Shown here one piece after another: positions 28,866-37,693 of a stretch of 64,000 nt of DNA. Numbering within the stretch: the first letter of the stretch is position 1; each line of letters begins with the position of its first letter. Source of the stretch: an uncultured Tenacibaculum sp. GTDB taxonomy: Bacteria > Bacteroidota > Bacteroidia > Flavobacteriales > Flavobacteriaceae. The notes below the pieces were generated by a model. It did no database searches. It was not told where the DNA came from and saw only the letters and a program-made list of their open reading frames with translations. The stretch is taken from contig CANMIL010000005.1 of NCBI GenBank assembly GCA_947497895.1, forward strand, positions 248,001-312,000. Direction: 5' to 3'. A program made the translations under genes and the position numbers.

Positions 28866-29518
28866 AACGGGAAATAATCATAACCTCCGACGGATCAACA
28901 ACCATTCATTTACCTGACTGGAATGAGCAATATCACTCTAAACATGGTGCTATTCAAGAGGCTTATCACGTGTTTATAAAAAGTGGATTAGACATAATTC
29001 AGAAAAAGGAAGTTTCTATTCTTGAAATTGGTTTTGGAACAGGTTTAAACTGCTTTATTACATTCATAGAATCAAAAAAGAAAATAAATTATACTGGTGT
29101 TGAAGCGTATCCTGTTGCAACTGATGAAATTAAAAAATTAAACTATGTTTCTGAACTTAATGCAGAAAAACACAAAAACATATTTGACAAATTACATCAA
29201 GTTTCCTGGGAAAAAGAACATCAAATCACGAAGTCGTTCACACTAAAAAAGGAACAGAAACTTTTCAAAGAGATTAATGACTCAAACTGTTATGATCTAA
29301 TTTACTTTGATGCGTTTGGAGCTCGTGTTCAACCAGAGTTATGGACCGAAGAGATCTTCAAAAAAATGTTTATAGCTTTGAAAAACGAAGGTACACTAGT
29401 TACTTATTCCGCGAAAGGGAGTACCAGACGAGCTATGGAAGCCGTTGGTTTTTCCGTGGAAAGATTACCTGGACCTCCAGGAAAAAGAGAAATGCTAAGA
29501 GCCACTAAAAAAGAGTAA
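28862..29518 (+). CDS. mnmD: tRNA (mnm5s2U34)-methyltransferase MnmD (MnmC1-like)
   Basis: 218 residues from GTG at 28862, overlapping the previous stop. It holds the SAM-binding motif LEIGFGTGLN and the DUF752/MnmC1 signature LIYFDAFGARVQPELW, then GTLVTYSAKGSTRRAMEAVGF and LPGPPGKREMLRA. It methylates the aminomethyl group of nm5s2U at the wobble position of tRNAs. There is no FAD (MnmC2) domain, so it is the stand-alone methyltransferase form. The GTG start is favoured because the protein begins with the usual KREIIITSDGS. Confidence 0.93.
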   Translation: MKREIIITSDGSTTIHLPDWNEQYHSKHGAIQEAYHVFIKSGLDIIQKKEVSILEIGFGTGLNCFITFIESKKKINYTGVEAYPVATDEIKKLNYVSELNAEKHKNIFDKLHQVSWEKEHQITKSFTLKKEQKLFKEINDSNCYDLIYFDAFGARVQPELWTEEIFKKMFIALKNEGTLVTYSAKGSTRRAMEAVGFSVERLPGPPGKREMLRATKKE

Positions 29519-29592
29519 CTCCTTCTAAATTTTAACATATACCCGGCAACAGCAACTATATTTATAGCCTATTTTTACGCAAAATATTTACA

Positions 29593-29724
29593 ATGAAATT
29601 TCAGAGACGATTCGGAAATCGAAAAAAAGCAAATCCTAAAAAAGGATTAATTCTGGTAATTCTTCTTGCTCTAGTACTTTTTTTATGGTTTAATGCTGAA
29701 AACCTTATAGGACGTTTTTTATAA
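29593..29724 (+). CDS. 43-residue single-helix membrane protein
   Basis: A short ATG frame encodes MKFQRRFGNRKKANPKKG, a strongly basic N-terminus, followed by one transmembrane helix (LILVILLALVLFLWF) and NAENLIGRFL. The positive-inside pattern and clean start and stop make it a credible small gene. It lies 74 nt after mnmD and 23 nt before trmN6 on the same strand. No function can be assigned. Confidence 0.65.
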   Translation: MKFQRRFGNRKKANPKKGLILVILLALVLFLWFNAENLIGRFL

Positions 29725-29747
29725 AAAAAACTAAAAATTCTACATTG

Positions 29748-30467
29748 ATGAAACCATTTAAATTTAAAGAATTCACTGTACATCAAGATAAAACAGCCAT
29801 GAAAATTGGAACTGATGCTGTCCTTTTGGGTGCATGGTGCGATTTAAACAACTATCCTGATACGATTTTAGACATTGGTTCGGGAACGGGTGTCATTTCT
29901 TTAATGTTAGCGCAACGCTGTAATGCTACTACTATTGAAGCTATAGAGATAGATGAATTAGCTTATGAACAATCGGTTGAAAATTTTGAACGCTCTGATT
30001 GGGGCGATCGTTTGTTTTGCTATCATGGCGATTTCAATGAGTTAATTGAAGAAATTCAAGAGGAAGAGGAAACCTATGACTTAATTATCTCTAATCCTCC
30101 ATTTTACACAGATGATTATAAATCAGAAGATGAATCTCGAAATAAAGCACGTTTTTCGGAATCTCTTCCATTTAATCAATTAATAGAGGGAACTAGTAAA
30201 ATACTCAGTAATCAAGGAATATTTGCTATTATCATTCCTTTTAAAGAAGAACAAAACTTTGTAGATCTAGCAAAAGAAAATAATCTTCACCTCAAGCGTG
30301 TTTGCCACGTAAAAGGGAATAGCAACACCGAAATTAAGCGAAGTTTATTGGAGTTTACTTTGGAAGAAAACAAACCTATTAAAGAAGAATTAGTTATTGA
30401 AAAAGAAAGGCACCAGTACACTGATGCCTATATCAATTTAACTAAAGGTTTTTATTTAAAAATGTAA
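29748..30467 (+). CDS. trmN6: tRNA1(Val) (adenine37-N6)-methyltransferase
   Basis: 239 residues from the ATG at 29748; a TTG directly upstream was rejected. It begins with FKFKEFTVHQDKTAMKIGTDAVLLGAW, has the SAM motif LDIGSGTGVISLMLAQR, and the N6-adenine methylase motif NPPFY followed by the typical acidic insert (TDDYKSEDESRNKARFSESLPF). It methylates A37 of tRNA-Val. It converges on the C1 peptidase gene. Confidence 0.94.
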   Translation: MKPFKFKEFTVHQDKTAMKIGTDAVLLGAWCDLNNYPDTILDIGSGTGVISLMLAQRCNATTIEAIEIDELAYEQSVENFERSDWGDRLFCYHGDFNELIEEIQEEEETYDLIISNPPFYTDDYKSEDESRNKARFSESLPFNQLIEGTSKILSNQGIFAIIIPFKEEQNFVDLAKENNLHLKRVCHVKGNSNTEIKRSLLEFTLEENKPIKEELVIEKERHQYTDAYINLTKGFYLKM

Positions 30468-30478
30468 AGGTACTTACC

Positions 30479-31564
30479 TTATTTTATCTTTAATTTCGAG
30501 CTTATTGCTTTGGGTAATGCTTCTTTATGCACAAGAACAGAGATGGTCTTTAATAAAAGTGCATTTTTTGACATATACATATAGCCTCCTTTTTCATTCA
30601 TGCCTTCTGAGTTTTTCATAACATAAAACTCCTTACCACTTTTATCCGTTGCTTTTCCTATCAAATGCATATTATGGTCATCGGTAGTAGTTCCATCTTC
30701 AAAAGTTTTTTGTCTCATATCTTGTGTTACCGAATTTGACTCCTCTTCAACTGTTAATTCAGCAATTCCACTTTCAAAATTAAAATTTGGTTCTGAAATA
30801 TCCCCATCCCAAGCTAATGAATACCCGTTTTTAAGCGCATTATCTATTAAAAGTTCAAAATCATTTATTGGAAGATTCAGATAAGGATTCTTACCCCAGT
30901 TCGCGGGAATATTTAAAGTAACTTTTTCATAAAATGGATAATGAGTATAACTTGTTACTTCAATATAATTATCCGGGTTAATACCAACAAATTCCTTAGC
31001 GAAACTCTTAGGTGTATATTCCTTTTGCTTGTATATAAATGTTTCAGGTACTTTACCCAAATATGCATTCAAAATACCTTGTAATGATTTTCTCCAACTA
31101 CTAGGCTTAATCCTCCCATAACCACTGGTAGCAATGGATTTGATCATGGCTACAATTGCATTATCCATTTCAACATGATCGTGTTGCCAATCCCCCTCAA
31201 TAATTCCATTATATACTGTTTCGGGTACGGCTCCATACTCTCGATATGCTTCTAAAACACTAAAGGTTAAATCTCCAGCATCTAGCCAAGACTTCCCTTC
31301 CTTTTCAATATACTTCTTTGCTTTTTCTATATAGGTCGGATGCACGTAGAATATCGGAGAAATAGATATAGACTCTTTCCCAATTCTTATAGCCTCTGTT
31401 TCAATAAACGACGTTGTTGCAAAACTCCAACAAGTTCCTGAAGACTGTTGATTCTTTAGAGGTGAAGTTTTTACCAAGTATTGAGTCTTAAACTCATTTG
31501 TTGATTGTCCAAGTATTTCTAAACAGAGAAACAATACAGAAAGAGTAACGGATATTTTATTCAT
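30479..31564 (-). CDS. Papain-type (C1) cysteine peptidase, secreted
   Basis: 361 residues from the ATG at 31564, with a signal peptide ending at ILGQ. The active-site cysteine is in LKNQQSSGTCWSFATTSFIETEA, the histidine in DDHNMHLIGKA and the asparagine in YVMKNSEGMNEKGGYMYMS. The spacing follows the bleomycin hydrolase/aminopeptidase C branch of family C1. Because it has a signal peptide it would act in the periplasm or outside, unlike cytosolic PepC. It could be an aminopeptidase or an endopeptidase. Confidence 0.9.
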   Translation of the reverse strand: MNKISVTLSVLFLCLEILGQSTNEFKTQYLVKTSPLKNQQSSGTCWSFATTSFIETEAIRIGKESISISPIFYVHPTYIEKAKKYIEKEGKSWLDAGDLTFSVLEAYREYGAVPETVYNGIIEGDWQHDHVEMDNAIVAMIKSIATSGYGRIKPSSWRKSLQGILNAYLGKVPETFIYKQKEYTPKSFAKEFVGINPDNYIEVTSYTHYPFYEKVTLNIPANWGKNPYLNLPINDFELLIDNALKNGYSLAWDGDISEPNFNFESGIAELTVEEESNSVTQDMRQKTFEDGTTTDDHNMHLIGKATDKSGKEFYVMKNSEGMNEKGGYMYMSKNALLLKTISVLVHKEALPKAISSKLKIK

Positions 31565-31628
31565 TTTTAATCTTTTACACAAAAGACTTCTTTTAAAATG
31601 AATTGTTACTCTTTTTATACTTTTTTAT

Positions 31629-32999
31629 TTATCCTTTAACGCTATCTGGATTATACCCTAAATATGGAACCTCTTTTTCGATAAAGGTAATTCCATAATC
31701 TTCCAATTCTTTTAAAATAGGTTCATAAACCTCCTTTTTAATAGGTAACTGTACACCCGGAGTTGTAATATCACCATTCAAAATTTTAAGAGTAGCCATC
31801 GCTACAGGTAACCCCACGGTTTTGGCCATTGCTGTATAAACTTGATCATCTCCTTTAATCACCATGCTACTTTCAATTTGCTTCTTCTCTCCATTTTGTA
31901 GGTAACCAAAAATATGGTGCATTACAATCATATCTTTATCTTCCGATTTTAACATCCACGAATCCATCAATATTTTTTGCAATATCTGAGCTGGAGTTGC
32001 ATTTTTTAAACCAACTTTTTTTTCAGCATTGAATAAATCCAACTCTAAAAACTTATCCCACATTAAATCATCTTGATCAATTTTTAAATACGATCTAAAT
32101 TTTAATTCAACCGAATCACTAGGAGAATACGCTAAGAACAAGTTGGTAAAATCACGGTAACTCATATTTTCAGAATCTTCAATGGTGTAGCTATCATCAG
32201 TCATTCCCAACTGAACAAATACATTCCAAGCTCTTGAAAAACCAACACGTCGAATAGTACCTCTATACATAGTTTTAATGTCCTCCAAACCATAAATACT
32301 TCTGTATTTTAAGGAATCGCGATTCGCATAAGCCTCAAACCTTCCACTACCATTGATTGTTAAAAACTCGGTTCTTCTAAATAATTTATGATACGGAATG
32401 TACTTGTAAGTACCTTCTTGAATGAACATTGAAGCGCCTCCTTGCCCTGCTAAAACTACATTTCTAGGGTTCCAAGTAAACTTGTAATTCCATAAATTCG
32501 TATCACTTTCAGGTGCTACCAAACCTCCACAGAAAGACTCAAACAATAACATCTTCCCTTCTTCATCCTTAATTCGATCAATTACCTGCATCGCACTCAT
32601 ATGGTCAATACCAGGATCGAGTCCTATTTCATTCATAAACACTAAGCCCTTTCCTACAACATCTTCATGAAGAGCTTTCATTTCTTTTGAAATATAAGAA
32701 GCTGTTACCATACTTTTTTCAAAACGAACACAGTCTTTAGCAACTTCAATATGAAAGCGTGCCGGTAGCATTGACACAACTATATCGGCATTCTTAATTG
32801 CTTCTTCTCTGTCTTTTTCATCAAACACGTCCAATTTGATAGCAGAAGCGTTCTTATTACCTTCTATTTTAGATAAAGCGTTTTCAAGAGATACATCTCC
32901 AATAGTAATATGTAATGACTCTTCTTCAGATTTATCTATTAAATATTTGATAAGTGATGAGCTTGATCTACCCGCTCCAATAATCAATATATTTCTCAT
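31629..32999 (-). CDS. Saccharopine dehydrogenase family protein
   Basis: 456 residues. An N-terminal Rossmann fold (ILIIGAGRSSSSLIKYLID) binds NAD(P), followed by the saccharopine dehydrogenase C-terminal domain (VMNEIGLDPGIDHMSAMQVIDRI, SFCGGLVAPES, YKFTWNPRNVVLAGQGGA). The family includes glutamate-forming saccharopine reductases (LYS9-like) and other amino-acid dehydrogenases; lysine or a related polyamine/amino acid is a likely substrate but cannot be fixed from sequence. It is separate from the downstream C1 peptidase by 64 nt. Confidence 0.92.
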   Translation of the reverse strand: MRNILIIGAGRSSSSLIKYLIDKSEEESLHITIGDVSLENALSKIEGNKNASAIKLDVFDEKDREEAIKNADIVVSMLPARFHIEVAKDCVRFEKSMVTASYISKEMKALHEDVVGKGLVFMNEIGLDPGIDHMSAMQVIDRIKDEEGKMLLFESFCGGLVAPESDTNLWNYKFTWNPRNVVLAGQGGASMFIQEGTYKYIPYHKLFRRTEFLTINGSGRFEAYANRDSLKYRSIYGLEDIKTMYRGTIRRVGFSRAWNVFVQLGMTDDSYTIEDSENMSYRDFTNLFLAYSPSDSVELKFRSYLKIDQDDLMWDKFLELDLFNAEKKVGLKNATPAQILQKILMDSWMLKSEDKDMIVMHHIFGYLQNGEKKQIESSMVIKGDDQVYTAMAKTVGLPVAMATLKILNGDITTPGVQLPIKKEVYEPILKELEDYGITFIEKEVPYLGYNPDSVKG

Positions 33000-33078
33000 T
33001 TTAGGCGTACTTTTGTTTTGTTGTTTTTCCGATCACAATATCGGTAAAAAAGTTTAATTTTAAACAAAAAACTTGAAA

Positions 33079-33462
33079 ATGTATAAAAATATAACAATAA
33101 GTAGTGTTTTAGGTGGGCTAGCAGTTATTCTCGGTGCATTTGGCGCACACGCTTTAAAAAGCAAGTTATCACCAGAGGCTTTAAACAGTTTTGAAACTGC
33201 GGTTCATTACCAAATTTACCATGTACTACTACTCTTCTTTATCAATCTAAATCAACACTTAGGTGATTCTACAAAAAATAGAATATCATTGATCACTTTT
33301 ATAGGTATTGTTTTATTCTCTGGATCTATCTATGTTATTCATTTATTAGGTATTCCTGCAAAATCAATTTGGTTTATTACGCCTCTTGGCGGAGTTTTTT
33401 TGATAGTCGCTTGGTTTATGCTCGCCTTTAATTTTTTCAAAAAAGTTATTAAAAAAGAATAG
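33079..33462 (+). CDS. DUF423 membrane protein
   Basis: 127 residues from the ATG at 33079. Four transmembrane helices follow the DUF423 pattern: SVLGGLAVILGAFGAHALKSKLSPE, FETAVHYQIYHVLLLFFINL, a third helix ending GSIYVIHLLG, and FITPLGGVFLIVAWFMLAF. The family (YgdD/YwdK-like) has no established function. It is divergent from the saccharopine dehydrogenase family gene and precedes pckA, which has its own promoter. Confidence 0.92.
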   Translation: MYKNITISSVLGGLAVILGAFGAHALKSKLSPEALNSFETAVHYQIYHVLLLFFINLNQHLGDSTKNRISLITFIGIVLFSGSIYVIHLLGIPAKSIWFITPLGGVFLIVAWFMLAFNFFKKVIKKE

Positions 33463-33506
33463 TTAATAAAATTCGGTATTGTTTTAGTTCGTTAAACAAA
33501 AAGAAC

Positions 33507-33514
33507 TATTTTTG
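33507..33514 (+). promoter_or_regulatory. -7 promoter element for pckA
   Basis: TATTTTTG, an exact TAnnTTTG, 33 nt before the ATG. Confidence 0.55.
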
Positions 33515-33546
33515 TCGTAAATAAAACACAACTAAAATATTTAGAG

Positions 33547-35160
33547 ATGACAAATCTTGATGCGAAAACGATTTCGATAGACAATCTTGGTATCACAAAT
33601 GCCAAAGTTCGTTATCAGTTGACTTCAGACGAGTTACATGATATTACTATCGAAAAAGGACAAGGAGAAAACACCAGCTTCGGAGCTTTAGCTGTCAAAA
33701 CAGGTGAGTTTACAGGCCGTTCTCCAATGGATCGCTTTATTGTAAAGGATGATATAACTAAAGATGAAATCTGGTGGGGAGATATTAACATCCCTTTCGA
33801 TGCAGACAAATTCGACAAGTTATACGAGAAGGTAACTACTTACCTTTCTGGCAAGGAAGTTTTCGTAAGAGATAGTTATGCTTGTGCAGACGAAAACTAC
33901 AAGTTAAACATTAGAGTTGTTAATGAATACCCTTGGAGTAACATGTTTGCTTACAACATGTTTTTACGACCTACTGCAGAAGAATTAAAAGGTTTTTCTC
34001 CAGAGTGGACAGTAATTAATGCTCCTGGATTCATGGCGAACCCAGAAGAAGATGGAACTCGTCAACACAACTTTGCTATTTTAAATTTCGGTAAAAAAAT
34101 AGCCTTAATTGGAGGTACTGGTTATACCGGTGAAATTAAAAAGGGAATATTCTCTGCATTAAACTTCATTTTACCAGTTTTCAAAAACACATTACCAATG
34201 CACTGTTCTGCTAATGTTGGTAAAGAAGATGATACTGCTATTTTCTTTGGATTATCAGGAACTGGTAAAACAACATTATCAACAGACCCTAATCGTAGTT
34301 TAATTGGAGATGATGAGCATGGATGGACTTCAGAAAACAGCGTTTTCAATTTTGAAGGAGGATGTTATGCAAAAGTAATTGATTTATCTCAGGAAAAAGA
34401 ACCAGAGATTTACGGAGCAATTAAAAGAGGTGCTATTTTAGAAAACATTGTTACTGATGAAAAAGGTGACGTTGATTTTGCAAATACTTCAATTACACAA
34501 AATACACGTGTAAGTTATCCAATTCACCATATTGAAAATATTAAAACTCCTTCAATAGGAAATAACCCAAAAAATATTTTCTTCTTAACTGCTGATGCTT
34601 TCGGTGTGTTACCTCCGATCTCGAAATTAACGCCAGGTCAGGCTGCTTACCACTTCATTTCTGGTTATACAGCAAAAGTTGCTGGTACTGAAGCAGGAGT
34701 AACTGAACCTCAACCAAGTTTCTCTGCTTGTTTTGGTGCTCCGTTTATGCCATTACACCCAACTCGTTATGCTGAAATGTTAAGCGAGAAAATGAAAGAA
34801 ACTGGAGTAAACGTTTGGTTAGTTAACACAGGATGGTTTGCTGGACCTTACGGAGTTGGAGATAGAATGAAATTAAAGTACACTCGTGCTATGATTAACG
34901 CTGCACTTAATGGTGGATTACCTTCAGAAATTACGTATGAAGATTATCACATTCATTCAGTATTCGGATTAGCACAGCCTAGAAAGTGCCCAGGTATTCC
35001 TTCTGAATTATTAAGTCAACGTCAGGCATGGAATAATGATAAAGGTTATTATGAAACAGCTCATAAATTAGCTGATTCATTTAGAGAAAATTTCAAGCAA
35101 TTTGAAGAGTTCGCTAATGAAGAAATTTTAGCTGGTGGACCACCAATTATTGAAAAATAA
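33547..35160 (+). CDS. pckA: Phosphoenolpyruvate carboxykinase (ATP)
   Basis: 537 residues. The kinase P-loop is FFGLSGTGKTTLSTDP, with the second metal site IGDDEHGW and the substrate region TGRSPMDRFIVKD near the N-terminus. LVNTGWFAGPYGVGDRMKL and the AHKLADSFRENF C-terminus complete the family pattern. It converts oxaloacetate and ATP to phosphoenolpyruvate, the entry step of gluconeogenesis. Single gene with its own -7 element and a strong terminator. Confidence 0.97.
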   Translation: MTNLDAKTISIDNLGITNAKVRYQLTSDELHDITIEKGQGENTSFGALAVKTGEFTGRSPMDRFIVKDDITKDEIWWGDINIPFDADKFDKLYEKVTTYLSGKEVFVRDSYACADENYKLNIRVVNEYPWSNMFAYNMFLRPTAEELKGFSPEWTVINAPGFMANPEEDGTRQHNFAILNFGKKIALIGGTGYTGEIKKGIFSALNFILPVFKNTLPMHCSANVGKEDDTAIFFGLSGTGKTTLSTDPNRSLIGDDEHGWTSENSVFNFEGGCYAKVIDLSQEKEPEIYGAIKRGAILENIVTDEKGDVDFANTSITQNTRVSYPIHHIENIKTPSIGNNPKNIFFLTADAFGVLPPISKLTPGQAAYHFISGYTAKVAGTEAGVTEPQPSFSACFGAPFMPLHPTRYAEMLSEKMKETGVNVWLVNTGWFAGPYGVGDRMKLKYTRAMINAALNGGLPSEITYEDYHIHSVFGLAQPRKCPGIPSELLSQRQAWNNDKGYYETAHKLADSFRENFKQFEEFANEEILAGGPPIIEK

Positions 35161-35168
35161 ATTCATTT

Positions 35169-35200
35169 AAAAGCATCCTTTTTAGGATGCTTTTTTATTT
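35169..35200 (+). terminator. Rho-independent terminator after pckA
   Basis: AAAAGCATCC pairs with GGATGCTTTT around a 6-nt loop, then T-run. Confidence 0.92.
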
Positions 35201-35318
35201 CTCTTCCCCTCAAAAGAACATAAACCTTTAGGGAACTTTTCTTTTTTAACCTTCTAAAGGTATTTTATCTCAAAAAATAATTATATTCAGCCGTTACCAT
35301 TAATAATCAGAGTAAATA

Positions 35319-36941
35319 ATGCTTATACAAGGAAATATCGTTGACATACCAAATCGAAGAATTTACAAAGGAGAAATTCAAGTTGAAAATGGAAAAATTA
35401 AATCTATTGTAGAAAAAGAACACTCTAACGAAACATTCATTCTTCCAGGGTTCGTTGATGCTCACATTCATATTGAAAGTTCCATGTTAGTTCCTTCTGA
35501 ATTTGCTAAAATAGCTGTAACTCATGGAACCGTTGCCACTGTTTCCGATCCTCATGAAATTGCTAATGTTTTGGGTGTAAAAGGAGTTGACTTTATGATT
35601 AATAATGGTAAAAAGGTACCTTTAAAATTTAATTTTGGTGCACCTTCTTGCGTCCCTGCTACTTCCTTTGAAAGCGCAGGAGCAATAATTGACTCTGATG
35701 ATATAAAAGTAATGATGGCCAATCCTGATATTAAATACTTGGCCGAAATGATGAACTATCCTGGTGTTATTTATCAGGACGAAGAAGTTCTTAAAAAAAT
35801 AGCTTGGGCCAAACACTATAACAAACCTGTTGATGGTCATGCTCCCGGAGTGAGAGGTGAAGATTTAGATAAATACATTGCTGCTGGAATTTATACCGAT
35901 CATGAGTGTTTTACTTACGACGAAGCTCTTGAAAAACTTCAAAAAGGCATGAAAGTAATTATCAGAGAAGGTAGTGCCGCTAAGAATTTTGAGGCATTGA
36001 TCGACTTACTTCCTGAACACTTTGAAAATATCATGTTTTGCTCTGATGATAAACATCCTGATGATCTCTTAGTTGGTCATTTAAATCAATTATGTGAAAG
36101 AGCAGTAGCCAAAGAAATGGACATTTTCAAAGTTTTACAAGCCGCTTGTATTAATCCTGTTAAACATTATAATCTCGATGTTGGTTTGTTACAAAATGGA
36201 GATGATGCTGATTTCATTATTGTAGAAGATTTAAAGAGTTTTAAAGTACAACAAACCTATATTAATGGTGAGTTAGTTGCAGAAAATGGAAAATCATTTA
36301 TAAAGCATGTCGACTTTGAAGTTTTAAACAATTTCAATACTGAAAAGAAAAGTATGGAAGATTTTGAGTTTCATTCTTCATCAGAAAAAATTAGAGTTAT
36401 TGAAGCCTTAGATGGCGAACTGGTAACAAATGAAATAGAATCTGACTCTTTAATCAAAGATGGTAACTTAGTTTCTAATACCGAAAACGATGTGTTAAAA
36501 ATGACCGTTGTAAATCGTTATAAAAACAGCGAACCATCTATTGCTTTTATTAAAAATTTTGGTTTAACAGAAGGAGCTATTGCTAGTTCAGTAGGTCATG
36601 ATTCTCATAATATTATTGCAGTAGGTGTTTCCGATGAAATGATTTGTAAAGCAGTAAATTTACTCATTGAAAACAAAGGTGGAATTTGTGCAATAAACGA
36701 CAAAGAATCTAAAGTAGTTGCGCTGCCCGTTGCTGGAATAATGAGTGACAAGCCTGCTGAGGAAATTGGTAAAGCCTATGCCGAGCTAGATACCATGGCA
36801 AAGAACATGGGAAGTACACTTAGAGCTCCTTACATGACTTTGTCTTTTATGGCTTTATTAGTGATACCGTCATTAAAATTATCAGACAAAGGATTGTTTG
36901 ATGGAAATTCTTTTCAATTTACTTCATTGGAGGTGAAGTAA
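35319..36941 (+). CDS. ade: Adenine deaminase
   Basis: 540 residues of the amidohydrolase superfamily. The metal-binding motif is [15 protein letters not shown], followed by [19 protein letters not shown]; the later DGHAPG and [10 protein letters not shown] carry further metal ligands. The C-terminal adenine-deaminase domain ([41 protein letters not shown]) is complete. It turns adenine into hypoxanthine and ammonia for purine salvage. It is monocistronic. Confidence 0.95.
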   Translation: MLIQGNIVDIPNRRIYKGEIQVENGKIKSIVEKEHSNETFILPGFVDAHIHIESSMLVPSEFAKIAVTHGTVATVSDPHEIANVLGVKGVDFMINNGKKVPLKFNFGAPSCVPATSFESAGAIIDSDDIKVMMANPDIKYLAEMMNYPGVIYQDEEVLKKIAWAKHYNKPVDGHAPGVRGEDLDKYIAAGIYTDHECFTYDEALEKLQKGMKVIIREGSAAKNFEALIDLLPEHFENIMFCSDDKHPDDLLVGHLNQLCERAVAKEMDIFKVLQAACINPVKHYNLDVGLLQNGDDADFIIVEDLKSFKVQQTYINGELVAENGKSFIKHVDFEVLNNFNTEKKSMEDFEFHSSSEKIRVIEALDGELVTNEIESDSLIKDGNLVSNTENDVLKMTVVNRYKNSEPSIAFIKNFGLTEGAIASSVGHDSHNIIAVGVSDEMICKAVNLLIENKGGICAINDKESKVVALPVAGIMSDKPAEEIGKAYAELDTMAKNMGSTLRAPYMTLSFMALLVIPSLKLSDKGLFDGNSFQFTSLEVK

Positions 36942-36958
36942 ACTTATACTAGTATAAT

Positions 36959-36998
36959 ATAAAAAGTATGCGCTTCTATTAATAGAAGCGCATCATAG
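36959..36998. terminator. Bidirectional hairpin between ade and the minus-strand cluster
   Basis: ATGCGCTTCTATTAATAGAAGCGCAT (36968-36993, given in part here) is a perfect palindrome whose arms are ATGCGCTTCTATT and its complement. On the minus strand it is followed by ACTTTTTATATT, so it can end the cluster that comes from the right; on the plus strand it closes ade less convincingly. Confidence 0.75.
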
Positions 36999-37055
36999 GT
37001 TTTCATACAAAAGTGTATTCTTTTTCTTTTTATTATACTTTTTGAATATCTTAAT

Positions 37056-37232
37056 TTATTCATCGCTAGTATTTGAACCTAACCATACTTTCCCAGGATA
37101 ATTAGGATTTATTCCTACATTTCCTTTAAAACCTTGGTTTCTTAAAAATCCAATAAACTCCTCAGTTGTTTTGGGTGCAGATACAGTGATCTCATAATCA
37201 ACCGACACTTCTTTTTTTTCTACAGTTTTCAT
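37056..37232 (-). CDS. 58-residue protein, last gene of the signal-less cluster
   Basis: The minus-strand frame from the ATG at 37232 gives MKTVEKKEVSVDYEITVSAP followed by KTTEEFIGFLRNQGFKGNVG and a Pro/Gly-rich end (INPNYPGKVWLGSNTSDE). There is no signal peptide, cysteine or membrane helix. I recognise no family. It is preceded by leader element C (37249-37308) and by the 102-residue gene. The frame is clean, with an ATG and a clear stop, and its leader is shared with two other cluster genes, which argues that it is real. Confidence 0.65.
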   Translation of the reverse strand: MKTVEKKEVSVDYEITVSAPKTTEEFIGFLRNQGFKGNVGINPNYPGKVWLGSNTSDE

Positions 37233-37248
37233 AATCTTAAAGTTTAGA

Positions 37249-37308
37249 TTCCTACTCGTATCAGGCTTTTCGGATTTCGCCTCGTTTTTATAGTGATGCT
37301 ACTCCACT
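37249..37308 (-). ncRNA. Cluster leader element, copy C
   Basis: On the minus strand the segment starts with AGTGG-AGTAGCA-TCACT, a 5-bp hairpin, then AACGAGGCGAAATCCG, AAAAGCCT and GAGTAGGAA just before the 58-residue gene. It is homologous to copies A and B. The closing pair of the hairpin is G-U here and G-C in the others. It lies in the 5' untranslated region. Confidence 0.65.
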
Positions 37309-37332
37309 TATTTATTATTAGATAAAAACAAA

Positions 37333-37641
37333 CTACCAAGCAGCAATTGTTCCTCTGTTTTGATAAACAACTTTACCAAATTCCCTTATTTCAACAGTAC
37401 AACTCAACTCTGACGTTTCATAATTAGCTGATACAGTTCCTGAAAATTCCTGCAGCCCTGTATTTTTCCAGATATCCTGATTTGAATTTTCTGGATTCAA
37501 ATTATTGGTTCCTAAATTCATTTCATCGAAACTAGCATTAACAATAATTTCGTTTGTAGTTGTATTTATAGTATAATCGAATAAAAATCCTCCTATTGAT
37601 CTAGCTCCTTTTATTGGCGATGTCGCTGTATTATTTGACAT
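37333..37641 (-). CDS. 102-residue beta-rich protein without signal peptide
   Basis: The protein starts MSNNTATSPIKGARSIGG and continues with alternating strand-like stretches (FLFDYTINTTTNEIIVNASF, EFSGTVSANYETSELSCTVEIREFG, GTIAAW). It lacks a signal peptide or membrane helix and has a single cysteine. I recognise no family. It follows the GH64-like gene by 52 nt and precedes the 58-residue gene. The composition (Asn/Thr/Ser/Glu, strand repeats) matches the other small proteins in this cluster, suggesting a related beta-sandwich fold (inference). Confidence 0.75.
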   Translation of the reverse strand: MSNNTATSPIKGARSIGGFLFDYTINTTTNEIIVNASFDEMNLGTNNLNPENSNQDIWKNTGLQEFSGTVSANYETSELSCTVEIREFGKVVYQNRGTIAAW

Positions 37642-37693
37642 GTTTTTACTTTTTAAGATTAATTTTGATTTTGTTTCTTGAATAATTATTTCT

